A DNA stretch of 64,000 bases from Solea solea (taxonomy: Eukaryota; Chordata; Actinopteri; Pleuronectiformes; Soleidae), in assembly GCF_958295425.1 (NCBI RefSeq), contig NC_081147.1:2315290-2379289 (forward strand). Reading direction: 5' to 3'. This document shows, in pieces, positions 48,035 to 59,910 of this stretch (positions are counted from its first letter, which is position 1; every line of letters begins with the position of its first letter). The notes beneath the pieces are model-generated. The model had not been told where the DNA came from. It searched no databases and was given only the letters and a program-made list of their open reading frames with translations. Both the position numbers and the translations under genes were made by a program.

Positions 48035-48900
48035 ATGTGAGGAACGTGTTTATCCTCGTAAATGTCAGGTTTTCTACTTGAACTCATGTCTTAAAATAAC
48101 CTTTTTCCAGACCAAATCCACAGTTAATCGTTGAGTCTAAAGAACATTAGCGTCACATTTGACAGGATTCTCTTTCACAAGTGGTCACTAGGCAGAAAAA
48201 AGGGGACGTTGTCGCCTACGCGATACGTATTTTCACAGTTCTTTGGCAGAAATTGCCGTCAAGCAATTTGGTTTTGCGGTAACGTGGGTGAGTTTCATTA
48301 GAAAACTAGTTAAATGTAATAAAATTCATCATTTAGCGTTTGGAGTTAAGCCCGTCTCACCACATTAATGGCCGTAAACATCAGATAATTATCGTTTATT
48401 ATCTAACGATGTATTCAAATACTTTCAGATTCAACCTAGACACAAAAAATACAGGGAGACGTGTCAATTTCATGGATTTTACGCTGGAATAATGTCAACA
48501 TCATGTCTTAAAATAACCTTTTTAACCAGACTTGTAGTCAAAAGGCCTTAATCAAACAAAAAACATCCAAATCTACACATGTTACAGAACATAAATGACA
48601 AAATTGAGAGGATTGTGACCTTGTACCAGTGGTGTAGTCTACGGGAAAGGCACGAAACACACTGTTGTTTTTTTTATACGTAATCAACACTGTTCTTTAC
48701 ATGTAACTTCCTCGCCCCATCACAAACATGATGATGATGACACTTCTATCTCTCACATTTATCTTGTCAGATAATTATTGTTTACTCAGGCGAGGACACA
48801 CAGCCGAGTCAAGCTATGTATTCAAATACTTAATTTCATGTTTTCACATTCAACCGAGACGCAAAAAATAAAGTGAACGTCACGCTTGGAAGAAAAAGAC
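48035..48900 (+). repeat. Imperfect local duplication, offset about 390-420 bp
   Basis: ATGTCTTAAAATAACCTTTT at 48086 recurs at 48503; CAGATAATTATCGTTTA at 48382 recurs as CAGATAATTATTGTTTA at 48768; TGTATTCAAATACTTT and ATTCAACC..GACGCAAAAAAT blocks also pair. Drift in the offset shows indels between copies. Confidence 0.75.
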
Positions 48901-49130
48901 GTAGGCGAGATGCTGCATCTCAAATGTTGAGTATGTGTTTATTTTTGTGACGCGAGTCATAAAAAGTATAAAATCAAGGTGTAATTAAAAAGAGGTAAGC
49001 AACATCTTTTGGAGAACCTGTTTGTGAATCTACATCCACTTTAGAGAACCATGACTCAGCAGAAAAAACAAACACACACTGCTGCAACTACAAGGCATTA
49101 GCCTGATGCTAACGTTACTTCCACTGGTAA

Positions 49131-49790
49131 ATTGAAGGTTTCAGACGAGTTAGCTGATATTATACTGTAATTATTTACAGATGTTACGAAGTTCATGGTA
49201 TTTTTCTCCTACAAGCGTCATGGTTTCCAGCTTCGGTAAATAGCATTAGCTTGCTAGCAACCTTCTATATACTGACACAGCACAATATTTACATTATCTT
49301 ACTTTTATTTTACTTTTTATTCTTTTGTAGTTTCATGCGTCATGATTTGTTTTGTTTTTACACCGTCTTTTTAATGCTGTGTGTCTGTAATGCTTTTATT
49401 TTGTAAAGCACTTTGTTGTAAAGGGCTTTTTTTTTTTATCTTTGTAAGATCCAAAAAAACCCATAAAAACCTTTTAATTGAAAGTTAGCAGATATTATAC
49501 TGATAATATTTACAGAACTTTATGCTATTTTTCTCCAACGAGTGTCACAGTTTGCCAGATTTGGTAGATAGCATTAGCTTGCTAGCAACCTTCTGTGTTG
49601 ACAAACCCAGACACAGCACAGTACATTATCTTATTGTTAGTCTTTTAATTCACCTTTTATTCTTTGGTAGTTTCATGCTTTGGTTTCTATACCGCGTGCT
49701 TTTAATGCTGTGTGTCTGTAATGCTTTTATTTTGAAAAGCACTTTGGTCCATAGATGTAAAGTACATCACATTACTTGTATTTTTTATTT
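49131..49790 (+). repeat. Local direct duplication, offset about 328 bp
   Basis: GATATTATACTG, TAGCATTAGCTTGCTAGCAA (about 49241 and 49569), CTGACACAGCAC-type, and GCTGTGTGTCTGTAATGCTT, then TTATTTTG and AAGCACTTTG, occur twice in order. Confidence 0.88.
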
Positions 49791-49819
49791 TGTAAGGTAC
49801 AAAAAAACCCCATAGAACC

Positions 49820-49945
49820 CTATCTTTGTGGGGACATTTTGTCAGGAGCCCACAACTATAAAGTGCTTTTGAGGGTTAAGACCTGGTTTTAGGGTTAGGG
49901 TTAGGTTAAGGTAAGGCACTTTGTTGTGATGGTTAAGGTTTCATA
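49820..49945 (+). repeat. Dispersed repeat of the GGTTAAGACCTGGTTTTAGGG type, copy 3
   Basis: AACCCTATCTTTGTGGGGAC, then GGGTTAAGACCTGGTTTTAG and TGTGATGGTTAAGG; this is the fullest copy, including the TGGGGACATTTTGTC start. Confidence 0.72.
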
Positions 49946-51115
49946 CCCCGTAGACCACACTACACCACTGCCTTGAAAATTGACATTCCAGCACCTTAAC
50001 ACACTCGTTTCATCCTCGACTCCGAAGTGAAAATTTGAAAAAAAGAAAATTCTCTCAAAGCATTCGTGAGATTAAAGAATATGAAAGAGACTTTCCAAAA
50101 CCCCTACGCCTCTGCGGCTGGAACCTTTTGTCGGTGAGCGAACAATCACACGTTCACACCAAGTGCAAAGCAATTTCTCTCATGATAAAAAGAAACACTC
50201 GGATGCAAATACATGCCGAAGCGTCTCCAAGCAATCACACGAGACTCACGTCGTCGTCTCTCTCTCTACATGCTGAGGTGTGAAATATCTGCACATGAGG
50301 AAAAATGTACCTGACACCATTTTAGAAAAGCTAATCAATCAACGCGAGAATGAACACATACTGTATTTGCAGATTGTTGGGGGTTGTTTTTTTTTTTTAT
50401 TGTAAATAAGTCTGTGGCCAAACTTTTGCACAGTCGAGCAAAAAGTTAGTTTGGTGATTTCAAAGAATATAAAACGGTATAAATGTGACACATTTTGAGA
50501 AAGACAGAGCGTTACGTAACGCGGAATCCACACCAGCGTAGACTAATGTGGTGTTTGTCAAACCTTTTAAACTTTATTAAAAATTTTTTGAGCATATTAT
50601 TAATGTTTCTCACCATTTTTTCAGCAGGTAAATCGGATATTTGGCGAAATATGTTGGATAAATGAATTCTATCACATGAGCTAAAAGGTATTTTGCAGTC
50701 GAAACATATGGAACCACTTCTGATTCATTAAATCCCTGCTACTTTAAAGAATGCTTAATTGTTTCCAGTGTCAGTATGGATGATTAGACAAAGCAGCCAT
50801 TCAGCAGTGATTCACAATGACAAGATTATTTTCCAAGGACTCTTTGATATGACACTTATTTGCTCACAAAGGAACTTCTATTTCTTTCAAGCTTAAGCTG
50901 CTAGTTTGAAAAGAACAGATGTAAGGTGCTTATTCACAATCCACGCGGGGGAGCGAATGTTTTTGACCTACAAACTTTACATTTACACAAACATGTATCT
51001 ACCTAGTCCCAGAATAAGCCTTTACACTGTATGTACCAACTAAGCCGCCATTTTACACCGCCATGATTGTACAGAAGCCCAAATGGACAAAAAACAAATG
51101 CCCACATGCCCTGAT

Positions 51116-51502
51116 AAGCATCAGTGTAAACACAAGATCCTGGTAAACGCGCTAATTGCGTCTTAATCTGCTGGATTTTTGGCATTATTGCAAATTCCAG
51201 CGTCATTTTTGCCATGAAAGTTTTTAGCAAACAGTGAAAACCCTGGTGTTCTTGCGGGGAAGGGTGAGTCCTCGGTTTGTCGCAATCTGCCGCCTCACCA
51301 CAAGGTGTCCCTAAAATTCCCTTTCAGTAAGATAAAACAAGAAATATCGAGCGCTGTGTCCCACATTGGAAAAAGTTAGGATTTGCTAAAAACTTTCATG
51401 GCTAAAATGACGCCAGAATTTACAATAACGCCAAGAATCCAGCAGATTAAGAAGAAATTAGCGTGTTTAACAGGATCATGTGTTCGCATTGATGCCGATG
51501 AT
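51116..51502. repeat. Long inverted repeat, arms about 120 bp, spacer about 145 bp
   Basis: Left arm 51116-51233 and right arm 51379-51502 are reverse complements with scattered mismatches: GCTGGATTTTTGGCATTATT pairs with AATAACGCCAAGAATCCAGC, and CATGAAAGTTTTTAGCAAA pairs with TTTGCTAAAAACTTTCATG. The layout fits a fold-back MITE; clear target-site duplications were not found. Confidence 0.85.
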
Positions 51503-51927
51503 GAATTTTGATCAAATACATTTTCACTGGACAAATAAAATGTTTACACCCGAGACTAAAGAGGGTTTTTTGACCAAGTAAAATGTCCAAGTAGCTGCAA
51601 CAGAAGTCCTAACTCTAAGCCCTAAGAGTGTGAGTTACGAGCTCACTTTAATCTCATATTTGCTTTCTATTACATTCGATGGTTTGACAGCGAAGGGGGC
51701 GGGGTCAGCAGTCGGGTAAGACGCCATCACCTGCCTCATAAAGCCGACGTCGACAGTAAAAGCTCCATTACACAAGCATCATTTCAAATTTCAGTTCCCT
51801 CTGTCATTTGTCCTGCGTGCCCACAGAAACTCACGCACGTCCTGTGCCAATTTATTTCTGACTTTTATGTTTCGGTCCACATTATCTGTAATATGCTAAT
51901 AACACGCTTCTGTGAGTCTCCCCCCCC

Positions 51928-51949
51928 ACACACACACACACACACACAC
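51928..51949 (+). repeat. (CA)11 microsatellite between C-runs
   Basis: CA run with a stretch of C on each side. Confidence 0.93.
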
Positions 51950-52429
51950 CCCCCGCCGGAGTCAGGAGTCACATCTCGTCCCACTCTGGCAAATTATTTT
52001 ACTCTCACCCTCATCCGAGGTTCAAAAGAAGAAGTGATAGTGTGCAAATGAGGCCTGCTCTTTGATCACTGGTGCCGACACGCTAATCAGATCAAATGGG
52101 AACGCTGACAGATTCCCGACGGATACATCATTAACAAAACTGTGAGATAGAAGGGGCTCGGTAAGAGCGCGCTAATTTTCTTTCATCTGGAATTTGTCAG
52201 TGCGACCTTTCCTCGAAATGAGACGTTAATATGTATGTTATTGTTACTCGACACAGCCGACGAGATCCTGGCTTCCCTTACTTTGGATCTGACGGTGATT
52301 TGGACACCAGAGACTTTCCCCCTCGGAGCTTTTCAAACGCACATTTAACCGTCATTATGCACCTGTCAGCCTCAGATCCCACAGCAGCAGCTGGCACCTG
52401 CTTCCTAAGGTGGAGGAAGTGCAGGTGTG

Positions 52430-52590
52430 TGTGTGTTTGTACGGGAATGTACTGTACAGCGGTTAGGAACGGTTTGCTTTGGTTCAGTACGGTACATTAT
52501 CTCTTTGTGTTTCCCTTAGGAATAGTACCAAAATAACCTGCCTCAACCGGTCCATTTTTGGTACCCTTCACTTTTTGTCTCCGGGGTGGA
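52430..52590 (-). repeat. Dispersed fish repeat with GGTACC-like cores, copy B (reverse)
   Basis: Reverse-complement counterpart of 9190-9330: TTCAGTACGGTACATTATC, GTTTCCCTTAGGAATAGTAC, CCTGCCTCAACCGGTCCATT and TTTGGTACCCTTCA. Confidence 0.6.
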
Positions 52591-53179
52591 CCCAACGTTC
52601 GTCCTGGGTTCGGAAACGTTCAGTAAAACCATAACAAAGACACGTCAAGTTCTCCTGCGACACCTTCAGTGACCAACGAGCGGAAACCTTCAACCGTCAA
52701 CAAGAAAAGTTTCTTCTTCTACTCTTTCACGGGAGATTCTTAGAGCATTAAGTATCTGATTAGCAGTCAAACATCTGTCATCCAGCTCCATCAATGTTTT
52801 CTTGGGTGGTGGCTGTGGCAGAACGCCCAGATCTTGGGTCGTCTTCAAGACTCTCCCTAACCCTCTTGAATCCACCTGCCCACTACTGCACAGTTAATCC
52901 CCTAATGTAGCAACCATGACCACATGTCCTCTGCAGATGTCTGGTGACACCACGGCGCCAGATTTTGTCCATGTCCACAAAATGTCGCTAGTGCTAACCC
53001 TCAAAGTCCTTCATTATCTATCAAATGTGGGTTTGTCTGGGAAACAATGCTGTTTGTGTCACGGAAGGTTGAATTTAACGCTTTCCAATTTTCATTCCGC
53101 TGGCATTTATTCCTTCTTCGTCATCCTGTGAACTTTTCAGACAAAACACAGGAGGAGGGTTATTAGGACAGCAGATTTT

Positions 53180-53300
53180 TCAGTTATCCAATATAAGTTT
53201 TGCCCACAAACCAAACTGAGTGCGATTGACTTATTTCTTTGTGACATGGAGCGAAGAAACCAGAAAATATTCACACTTCAGAAGCTAAGAATCAATTATT
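53180..53300 (+). repeat. Dispersed repeat with the GGAGCAAAGAAACC motif, partial
   Basis: TTTGTGACATGGAGCGAAGA, then AACCAGAAAATATTCACAC and TCAGAAGCTAAGAATCAAT match the 23.6-kb copy. Confidence 0.6.
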
Positions 53301-55147
53301 AAAACATTTGCCGTCCTATTTAATCAATCTACAGCACAGCCCATAATGTCAGAGCAGAGTGAGGCTTGTATTCAGTGTTTTTTGGGCACAACATCAATGA
53401 AGTGAGTCAGAATCACTCACTCGTCATCCCTTTACTCATTCCCCCCGTGCGTCTGTATCTGACTCACTCTTAATTTCTAGGCCGAATGCCGAAAACTAGA
53501 GAAAGTGTTGGATCTGATGTGTGCTAATGCATTAGCTTCCAACACAGTGTGGGGGCGCTACGCGTGAAAAGACGCCAACTGTGTCAGCTGGAAACTCGGC
53601 AATGACACTGGCACTGAGACCTTTGAGGCTCGACACTCGCGTTACCGCGGAGCTTCACGCAACACAAACACATCGTGGACTTCATTTTTAGACACAACGT
53701 CGGCACCAAACTCAAGACGTCCATTTGCAACCTGACAACCACACATTTGACCATCCAGTGAGACTGTTTCAACACTCATTTAAGGCTCTTAAAAACAGCT
53801 ACTGCTCCAGCAGCAGTTTGCTAAATTTCACATCAACTTCACGACTGTAATCACGCAACGGTTCGTGCTGTCGGAAAAATTCCAGCGGTTTCTGAACGCT
53901 GAGAAGCTGCACGTCAAAGCTAACGTGTGGTTATTACGATGATTTCACTCGTGCCGTTGTAGGAAGCCGGTGAATCAGCGCTTTTGTCACCAGCGAGTCT
54001 GTAAATAAGTTTGTTCAAATTTCAAATTTAACACGCAAAATCTGGGGGTTCATGTAAATAAAACTTGTTAATACACTATTTTAACATGCAGCCAATTGTA
54101 AATAACTGCCAGATATTGAAGGTTGTTATGGAAAAATGAGCAAAAGCACTATTTTTCTGGCCCCGTTTATGGTTTAAATAAGCAAAAAGAAGTCCAGACG
54201 GACACTTTAAGGCTTGGGTGAATTTTCCAGCTGTGCTAAGAACTCTGTCTGGAGTCTTAAATCCACAGCACAGCCAATTAAAGGAAAGGACTGAGCGAAA
54301 AACTGAAAAAAAACAAAAAAAAAACGTGGAGATCTGATACACATGAACTTTGACCTGCAGCTGAGCTCAACTTCTGGTGTGCAATCAGCGAGCAGCCGCC
54401 TCAATTAGGCACTCAGAGTGAAATGAGGGGCGACTGGGAAAATCTCTTCACCCGACACGAGAAGGTTTTACTGGACGGCTCGGCTCATGGAGACGATTCA
54501 TAAGATTTTATTTCAACTCTTCACCAATGATGCAGGAGGAAGTGAGGGTAAGGTCAGAAGATGCTCTTGGAAGAGCTTGGTCTTCAAGAACTTCTAGAAG
54601 ATAGACAAGAAGTTACCGAGCACTTCTGGTGGAGAGAGAAAACACAAGATTATACTGGTGGAGTATTTTGTGATTCAGCAGGAATAAAGACAAAAATGTG
54701 GGGTTTCTTTTAAGAGATTTTGGGGGCTCTAGCGGAACAGGAGCCCCTCCGGGGGCCTTACATCAAACAACACAACATTACAGAGAAGGAATACACACCT
54801 CACATGTGTCTGTAATGCTAATGATTGTGCAACAAAAAGCACGTCCGCTGCTCCAGAGACGCCAGAATTCTGCTGTAGAACTAATCGCGTTGTCCCAGTT
54901 ACAGAGATTAACGACCGTTCCATGTGATTCACAGCCGATGGCCAGAATTATGGGAACAAGCACGAGAGAGGAGAGACAACAGAGATAATCAGATTGTTGT
55001 AGAGCTGCGGTGGGAGGAGCCAAAGCCAGGGTTTGCATCATGCATCGTTTAAATAATTCATGAAGATTCAGGTTCGATGTTTTTTTTTTTAAACTATCTT
55101 TGTTACTCATTACGACCAAATAAAATCAGAAGAAGAAGAGTTGGTAT

Positions 55148-55240
55148 TATGGTCTGTATTTATATAGAGCTTTTCTAGTCTTGATGAGCTGCATTACACT
55201 ACAGTGTTCACCCATTCACCCATTCACACGCTGCAACATA
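55148..55240 (+). repeat. Fragment of a common teleost dispersed repeat, second copy
   Basis: TATTTATATAGAGCTTTTCT, then AGTCTTGATGAGCTGCATTA and CACCCATTCACCCATTCACA parallel the copy at 2045-2150. Confidence 0.62.
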
Positions 55241-55633
55241 GGGTTAACTGTTAACGCCTCACTTTTTTAATACTTCTTAAACCCAAGTAAATTTTATATC
55301 AGAAAATGCCAGAAATGATAGTGACACTATTTTTTTGTATGGTTCTGTGCAAAATGCAAATGAATGAACATCACGACAAAATGAACTTAAACTGTACGGT
55401 CTCCTTTTTTACACTTTAACACAATAAATGTGTTAAATGTCCATATTAAGAGACAATATTGGACATAAACCAACAACAGAGTAGAGGGTAAAATCCTCCT
55501 CCCGACATCTACATCAGCACTGATCCATGATTCATGAGCTTCCTCTGTTCTCCTGACTGTCCCAGAAAGTTCTTCTGTTCATCTGAGGCCCAACTTAAAA
55601 AGACATTCTCCATTTGTGGGTGAGCGCTTTTAA

Positions 55634-55634
<1 letters not shown>

Positions 55635-55665
<31 letters not shown>
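55635..55665 (+). repeat. (CA)n microsatellite
   Basis: CA run; a TG run of 20 bases lies nearby at 55,841-55,860. Confidence 0.95.
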
Positions 55666-55667
<2 letters not shown>

Positions 55668-56223
55668 ACGCACACACAGAGGCTTCCTTATCACAGACAG
55701 AGGGGAGATTTAAAAATAGAACCCAAAAGTGGGGACCATTATTTTTTCAAGGATGTCACAGCCGATGATCTCAGATGTTAGGGAAAGGGAAATCTGCTCT
55801 CTGAGTAAAAACTGTGATGACGAGGCAGGAGAGAGAGGACGTGTGTGTGTGTGTGTGTGTAAAAAGTAATCATGATGATGAGGATGAAGATGATGCAGAA
55901 GACTGATAACAAGTGACGTCAACCCCACTGCTTTGTGAACTGCAATTCTGAACTTTATTGACTTTTTCCGTCAACCGGGCCTGCTTCTGATTCTGATTCT
56001 GTCTCCACGTTGAATTTTGGTCCATCGCACCCCCATGTGTGAGTAGATATGGTATCATCCAACGTCACATTATGTTTTCCTTTTTAAAATAAATAAATAA
56101 ATCATTGTGGTTGATGCTGACGGCCACAGTATTATATTAAGACGGCCTTATATGCCTTATATGCAAACAATAGCTTTCAGGAGCCTGGTGTTGTCTCTCT
56201 CTCTGCAGGCAAAGACGAGCCTG

Positions 56224-56320
56224 TTATTATATTATATTATATTATATTATATGATATTATGCTATATTATATTATATTATGCTATATTATATTATATTAT
56301 ATTATATTATATTATATATA
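56224..56320 (+). repeat. (ATATT)n pentanucleotide repeat
   Basis: About 97 bases of ATATT units with two GCTATATT and one GATATT interruptions. The interrupted block is itself repeated at about 56,261-56,280 and 56,281-56,300. Confidence 0.95.
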
Positions 56321-57879
56321 CAGAGTGGTTAAAATGGTGATGGGCTGCAGCCAAACTGGAATCATCAAACTGGAATTGTGTGCAGGGCTCTATGTCAGGA
56401 GACTTCATTGTGTTTCTTTTTTGACATTTTTGAGGATTTCTTAACAGGAAAAGCAGACGTGATGTTGGAAAAACCAAGCGTATAAAGCGTAAATATCGAT
56501 TAACAGGTGCTGGTGCGTTTTTTGAGTTTCTACGAGTGAAATAAGCATCTGGTCCAATTTTTTCTTATTTTTACTCTCAAATACATTCTAGCACAACAAT
56601 TCATGTCAAATGTTAGTATTTTTTTAACAAAAGCAAAACTCTGCAGCTGAAATGAGTAAAAATAAACACATTGACGTGTGTTTGGTTTTCCTCCTGATCA
56701 GGACAGGAAAATAAACTCCCAGAATCCACCATACCGACCGCTCAAACCGACACACGGGCATCATCTTTTTTTAAATAAACTTTTTCGACTGAAGAAATTC
56801 CTTTACCAGACCCCAGGATCAATAAATGAAACATCATCTATAATCCTCTGCGTTTCAAATCTGGAATTACACACCTTTGTAGTCGCCGTGTGTGTTTTGA
56901 CGTGGTGTTTTAGTCACAGTGAGGAGATTATTTTTCTTTGCTTTGACGAGCTCTTTAAGGTCCGGGTCAGTTTCTGCTTTCTGCTCGGGGTCAAACGGGA
57001 GTTTTGTTCCAATTAGACTTTTGTTATCGTTGACTTTACCTCTGAGAAACAGGTTCTTTTATAGAAACTCGCACAGGAGGAGGAGGAGGAAGGAATGTAT
57101 GAAACATAACCTGGCTCACAGACAGAAAAAACAGCCATTGATGCCAGACCTTCAGAGAAGAAAGACCAGACTGGTTTGAAATAATAGAAAAGCAACAGTA
57201 ACCTCAATAACCACTCGTTACAACCAAAGTGTGAAGAAGAACATCTCAAGAACATCAAACCTAGAAGCAGATGAGCTAGAGAAAACCACACAAAGGAGCC
57301 ACTGTTAACTGTTTTTTAAGGTACACACCAAAGATTGAAGGTCTCAAAACCACTAAAACGATCCATCATACAGGAGACGTCGTGATGACATGATATTTTT
57401 GCTTAAAGTTAAGGTGGGAGATCATTTTCTGGAGCTTTTTTTCAGTCATCTGTGGAGCGAACAGGTGTGTAAAAACACCATCCAATCATATTAAACAGCC
57501 CAAACTAATTCATTGGACAGTGATGCATCAATCAAACTTCTGCCCTCCTATGCTAGTACCCCAACGCCAGGGCTAATGCTAGCTTGCTTAAAATCCAACG
57601 AGACATGAGACAGTCGCAGCAACGTTATGACAGAAAAAGGTACCAACAACAGGTGTCGGTCGCAAAACGAAAAGCAAAAGGTTTTTGGGAAAAAGCTATC
57701 TCTTGCTCTTCCAATGCTTACTTTTAACACTGTATTACAAGGGCAAAAATATTGATTTTGGTGATGTATTGTCGTCCTTCCTCGTGCAGTACAATAATCG
57801 ATAAGCAAGGAGAAATATCTATATTTAATCAACAACATTAAGGAGCTCTAATGTATCAGTTCGACAGATATCGCAGTGT

Positions 57880-57970
57880 ATATGCAATATATTGAAGATC
57901 ATAGAATCACTGTATCGTGATATTATTGGTATCACGGACCATGTATCACGTATCGCGAGGAACCTTTGCT
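57880..57970. repeat. Probable dispersed repeat with ATATCG/CGATAT motifs
   Basis: TATGCAATATATTGAAGATC, ACTGTATCGTGATATTATTG and ACGTATCGCGAGGAACC resemble a fish repeat. Just downstream, TGTACCTAATAAAGTGGC (about 57,998-58,015) is a tail motif of another common fish element. Confidence 0.45.
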
Positions 57971-59284
57971 TCACACCCCAACTTTATTAAATGTCATGTG
58001 TACCTAATAAAGTGGCTGGCGAATGTATTACAATTCAAGTCAATGTTTGCGTCAAACAAGCTGGAAATAAACGTGAATTTCACAGTGAATGTAATTTTCC
58101 TGCTGCAAAGAAAGTATTTAAAGAGTGTCTTTGTTCCGACAGAGTTTTAGGACAACGATGGCAGCCGTCAAACGAGGACGCGGGACTCCAGAGAGAAAAT
58201 GGTATTCAACTGCACAGACTGTCAAAACAAAGCCAATCTGCATGTGACGAAGACAAAAAAAAAACAAAAAACTTGGATGCACTTGATTTCCGAGGCTGTT
58301 TTTGTGTTTGTGAGGCTTCAGAACTCTGCAGGTGAAAAAGGAACAATGCTGGAAAATTAGGCAAGAGAAAAACACCGGCTTCACAGGAAGAACGTGGAAG
58401 AAGACACAAAAGACTCCTTTTGTGTCTTCTTATACACAATCATCAGCATTGAGCGGTTACAACCATTCACTGTTCAGGTTTCTTGATCTCTGTTGACGAT
58501 GCAGCATCACCTGTTCTTCGATAATGACTCTAATAATGACCGTCACCGTCACTCTGAGACTCACAAACACACGAAAATCTACTTCAGTTACAGTCTTTCC
58601 ACAAAGTCTCAGCCTCTGTGACACAAAAACTGAACACAATTACATATTTTTACAATTTCCAGAGTCAGGCTAATGTCAAGGCCAATATTTGCAATTTTTC
58701 AACCAATTGCTAAATCACTACAACTTTTTTTTAGTGCAAACATAGTGTAGATTGGAGACACAGACCATTAAAGTAAAGTTAAGCCATTGTTTGTATTATT
58801 TATTACTATTAAACGGTTATATTTCATCAGACTGAGGGAGAAAAATAAAATCCACTAAATCTATGGGCCCAAAAACTAAAAATTGTCATGATTTACAGAC
58901 AATCGCCTGCCTTGATTTCTAGTATTTCACTTTCACGCATTAACTATGTCGTCTGAGCTGCTGCTTCCCCTTTCATGAAATTAAAATCAGTTGTCAGGTG
59001 GAGGCAATGCTTCCTCTAACAGGAAGACGTAAATCGAAACCCTTTCATCGGCAACAACAATAATAAAAAAGTTGGGACTCGTAAAGTTTCTCGGACATAT
59101 TTAAGAGCAGCTGTGAACACGTGCAGCTTCCTAATGTCACCATGAGAACCGTTTACTGCTCATTCATTCATTCATTCATTTCGTTTGTTTTAATGTAGGA
59201 GAGACACTTTATAAATATTTGAATGAAGTATAAATAATACAAAATGTTACCAATTCAATGTAGAGAATCATATTTTCCTTGAAT

Positions 59285-59910
59285 AAATAAACATTACGTC
59301 TTGCGTGAAGTTACGTAGCATAACACTATGTAATACTACGTCACACTATGTAACATTAAGGCTTACCTAAGGTTACGTAGTTTAACAATATGTAATATTA
59401 AGTCTCGCGTAAAGTTATGTAGCATAACATTATATAACAATATGTCTTGCATAAAGTTACATAGCTTAACATTGTGTGTGATTATGTATTGCGTAAAGTT
59501 ACCTGCGTAACAATACATAATACTACGTAACATTACACCTTAGGTAAGGTTAAGTTACATGACATTACGTAACATTAAGTCTTAGGAAAATTGATGTTGC
59601 TTAACATTATGTAACATTACATCTTACGTAAAGTTGGGCAGCGTAACATTATGAAACATTACGTCTTGCATAAAGTTACGTAGCATAACACTATGTAATA
59701 CTACGTCACACTATGTAACATTACGGCTTACCTAAAGTTACGTAGTTTACCAATATGTAACATTACGTCTTGCATAGAGTTACGTAGCTTCATTACATCT
59801 CGCGTAAAGATATGTAGGGTAACATTATATACCAATATGTCTTGCGTAAAGTTACGTAGCTTAATATTGTGTATGATTATGTATTGCATAAAGTTACGTA
59901 GGGTTTCATT
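59285..59910 (+). repeat. TTACGTAA-rich tandem array, about 41-bp units, block 1
   Basis: Diverged units of the form CATTACGTCTTGCGTAAAGT then TACGTAGC recur every 39-42 bases. A higher-order copy of more than 200 bp (CATAACACTATGTAATACTA onward) occurs at about 59,320 and again at about 59,686. Many half-sites of the palindrome TTACGTAA are present on both strands. Confidence 0.85.

Noticed and set aside
47880..54480. Other ATG-to-donor segments of the right phase (for example ending near 47,896, 48,236 and 54,441) as the htr4 first coding exon
   Set aside because: Such segments occur by chance at this frequency, and none combines a strong donor, a glycosylation sequon and similarity to known N-termini.
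54698..54988. 96-codon plus-strand frame
   Set aside because: No family resemblance; opposed by an equally open frame on the other strand (54,778-55,119).
57991..58335. 114-codon Cys-rich plus-strand frame
   Set aside because: Begins in a common repeat tail (TGTACCTAATAAAGTGGC), overlaps another open frame, and has no recognisable domain or splice context.
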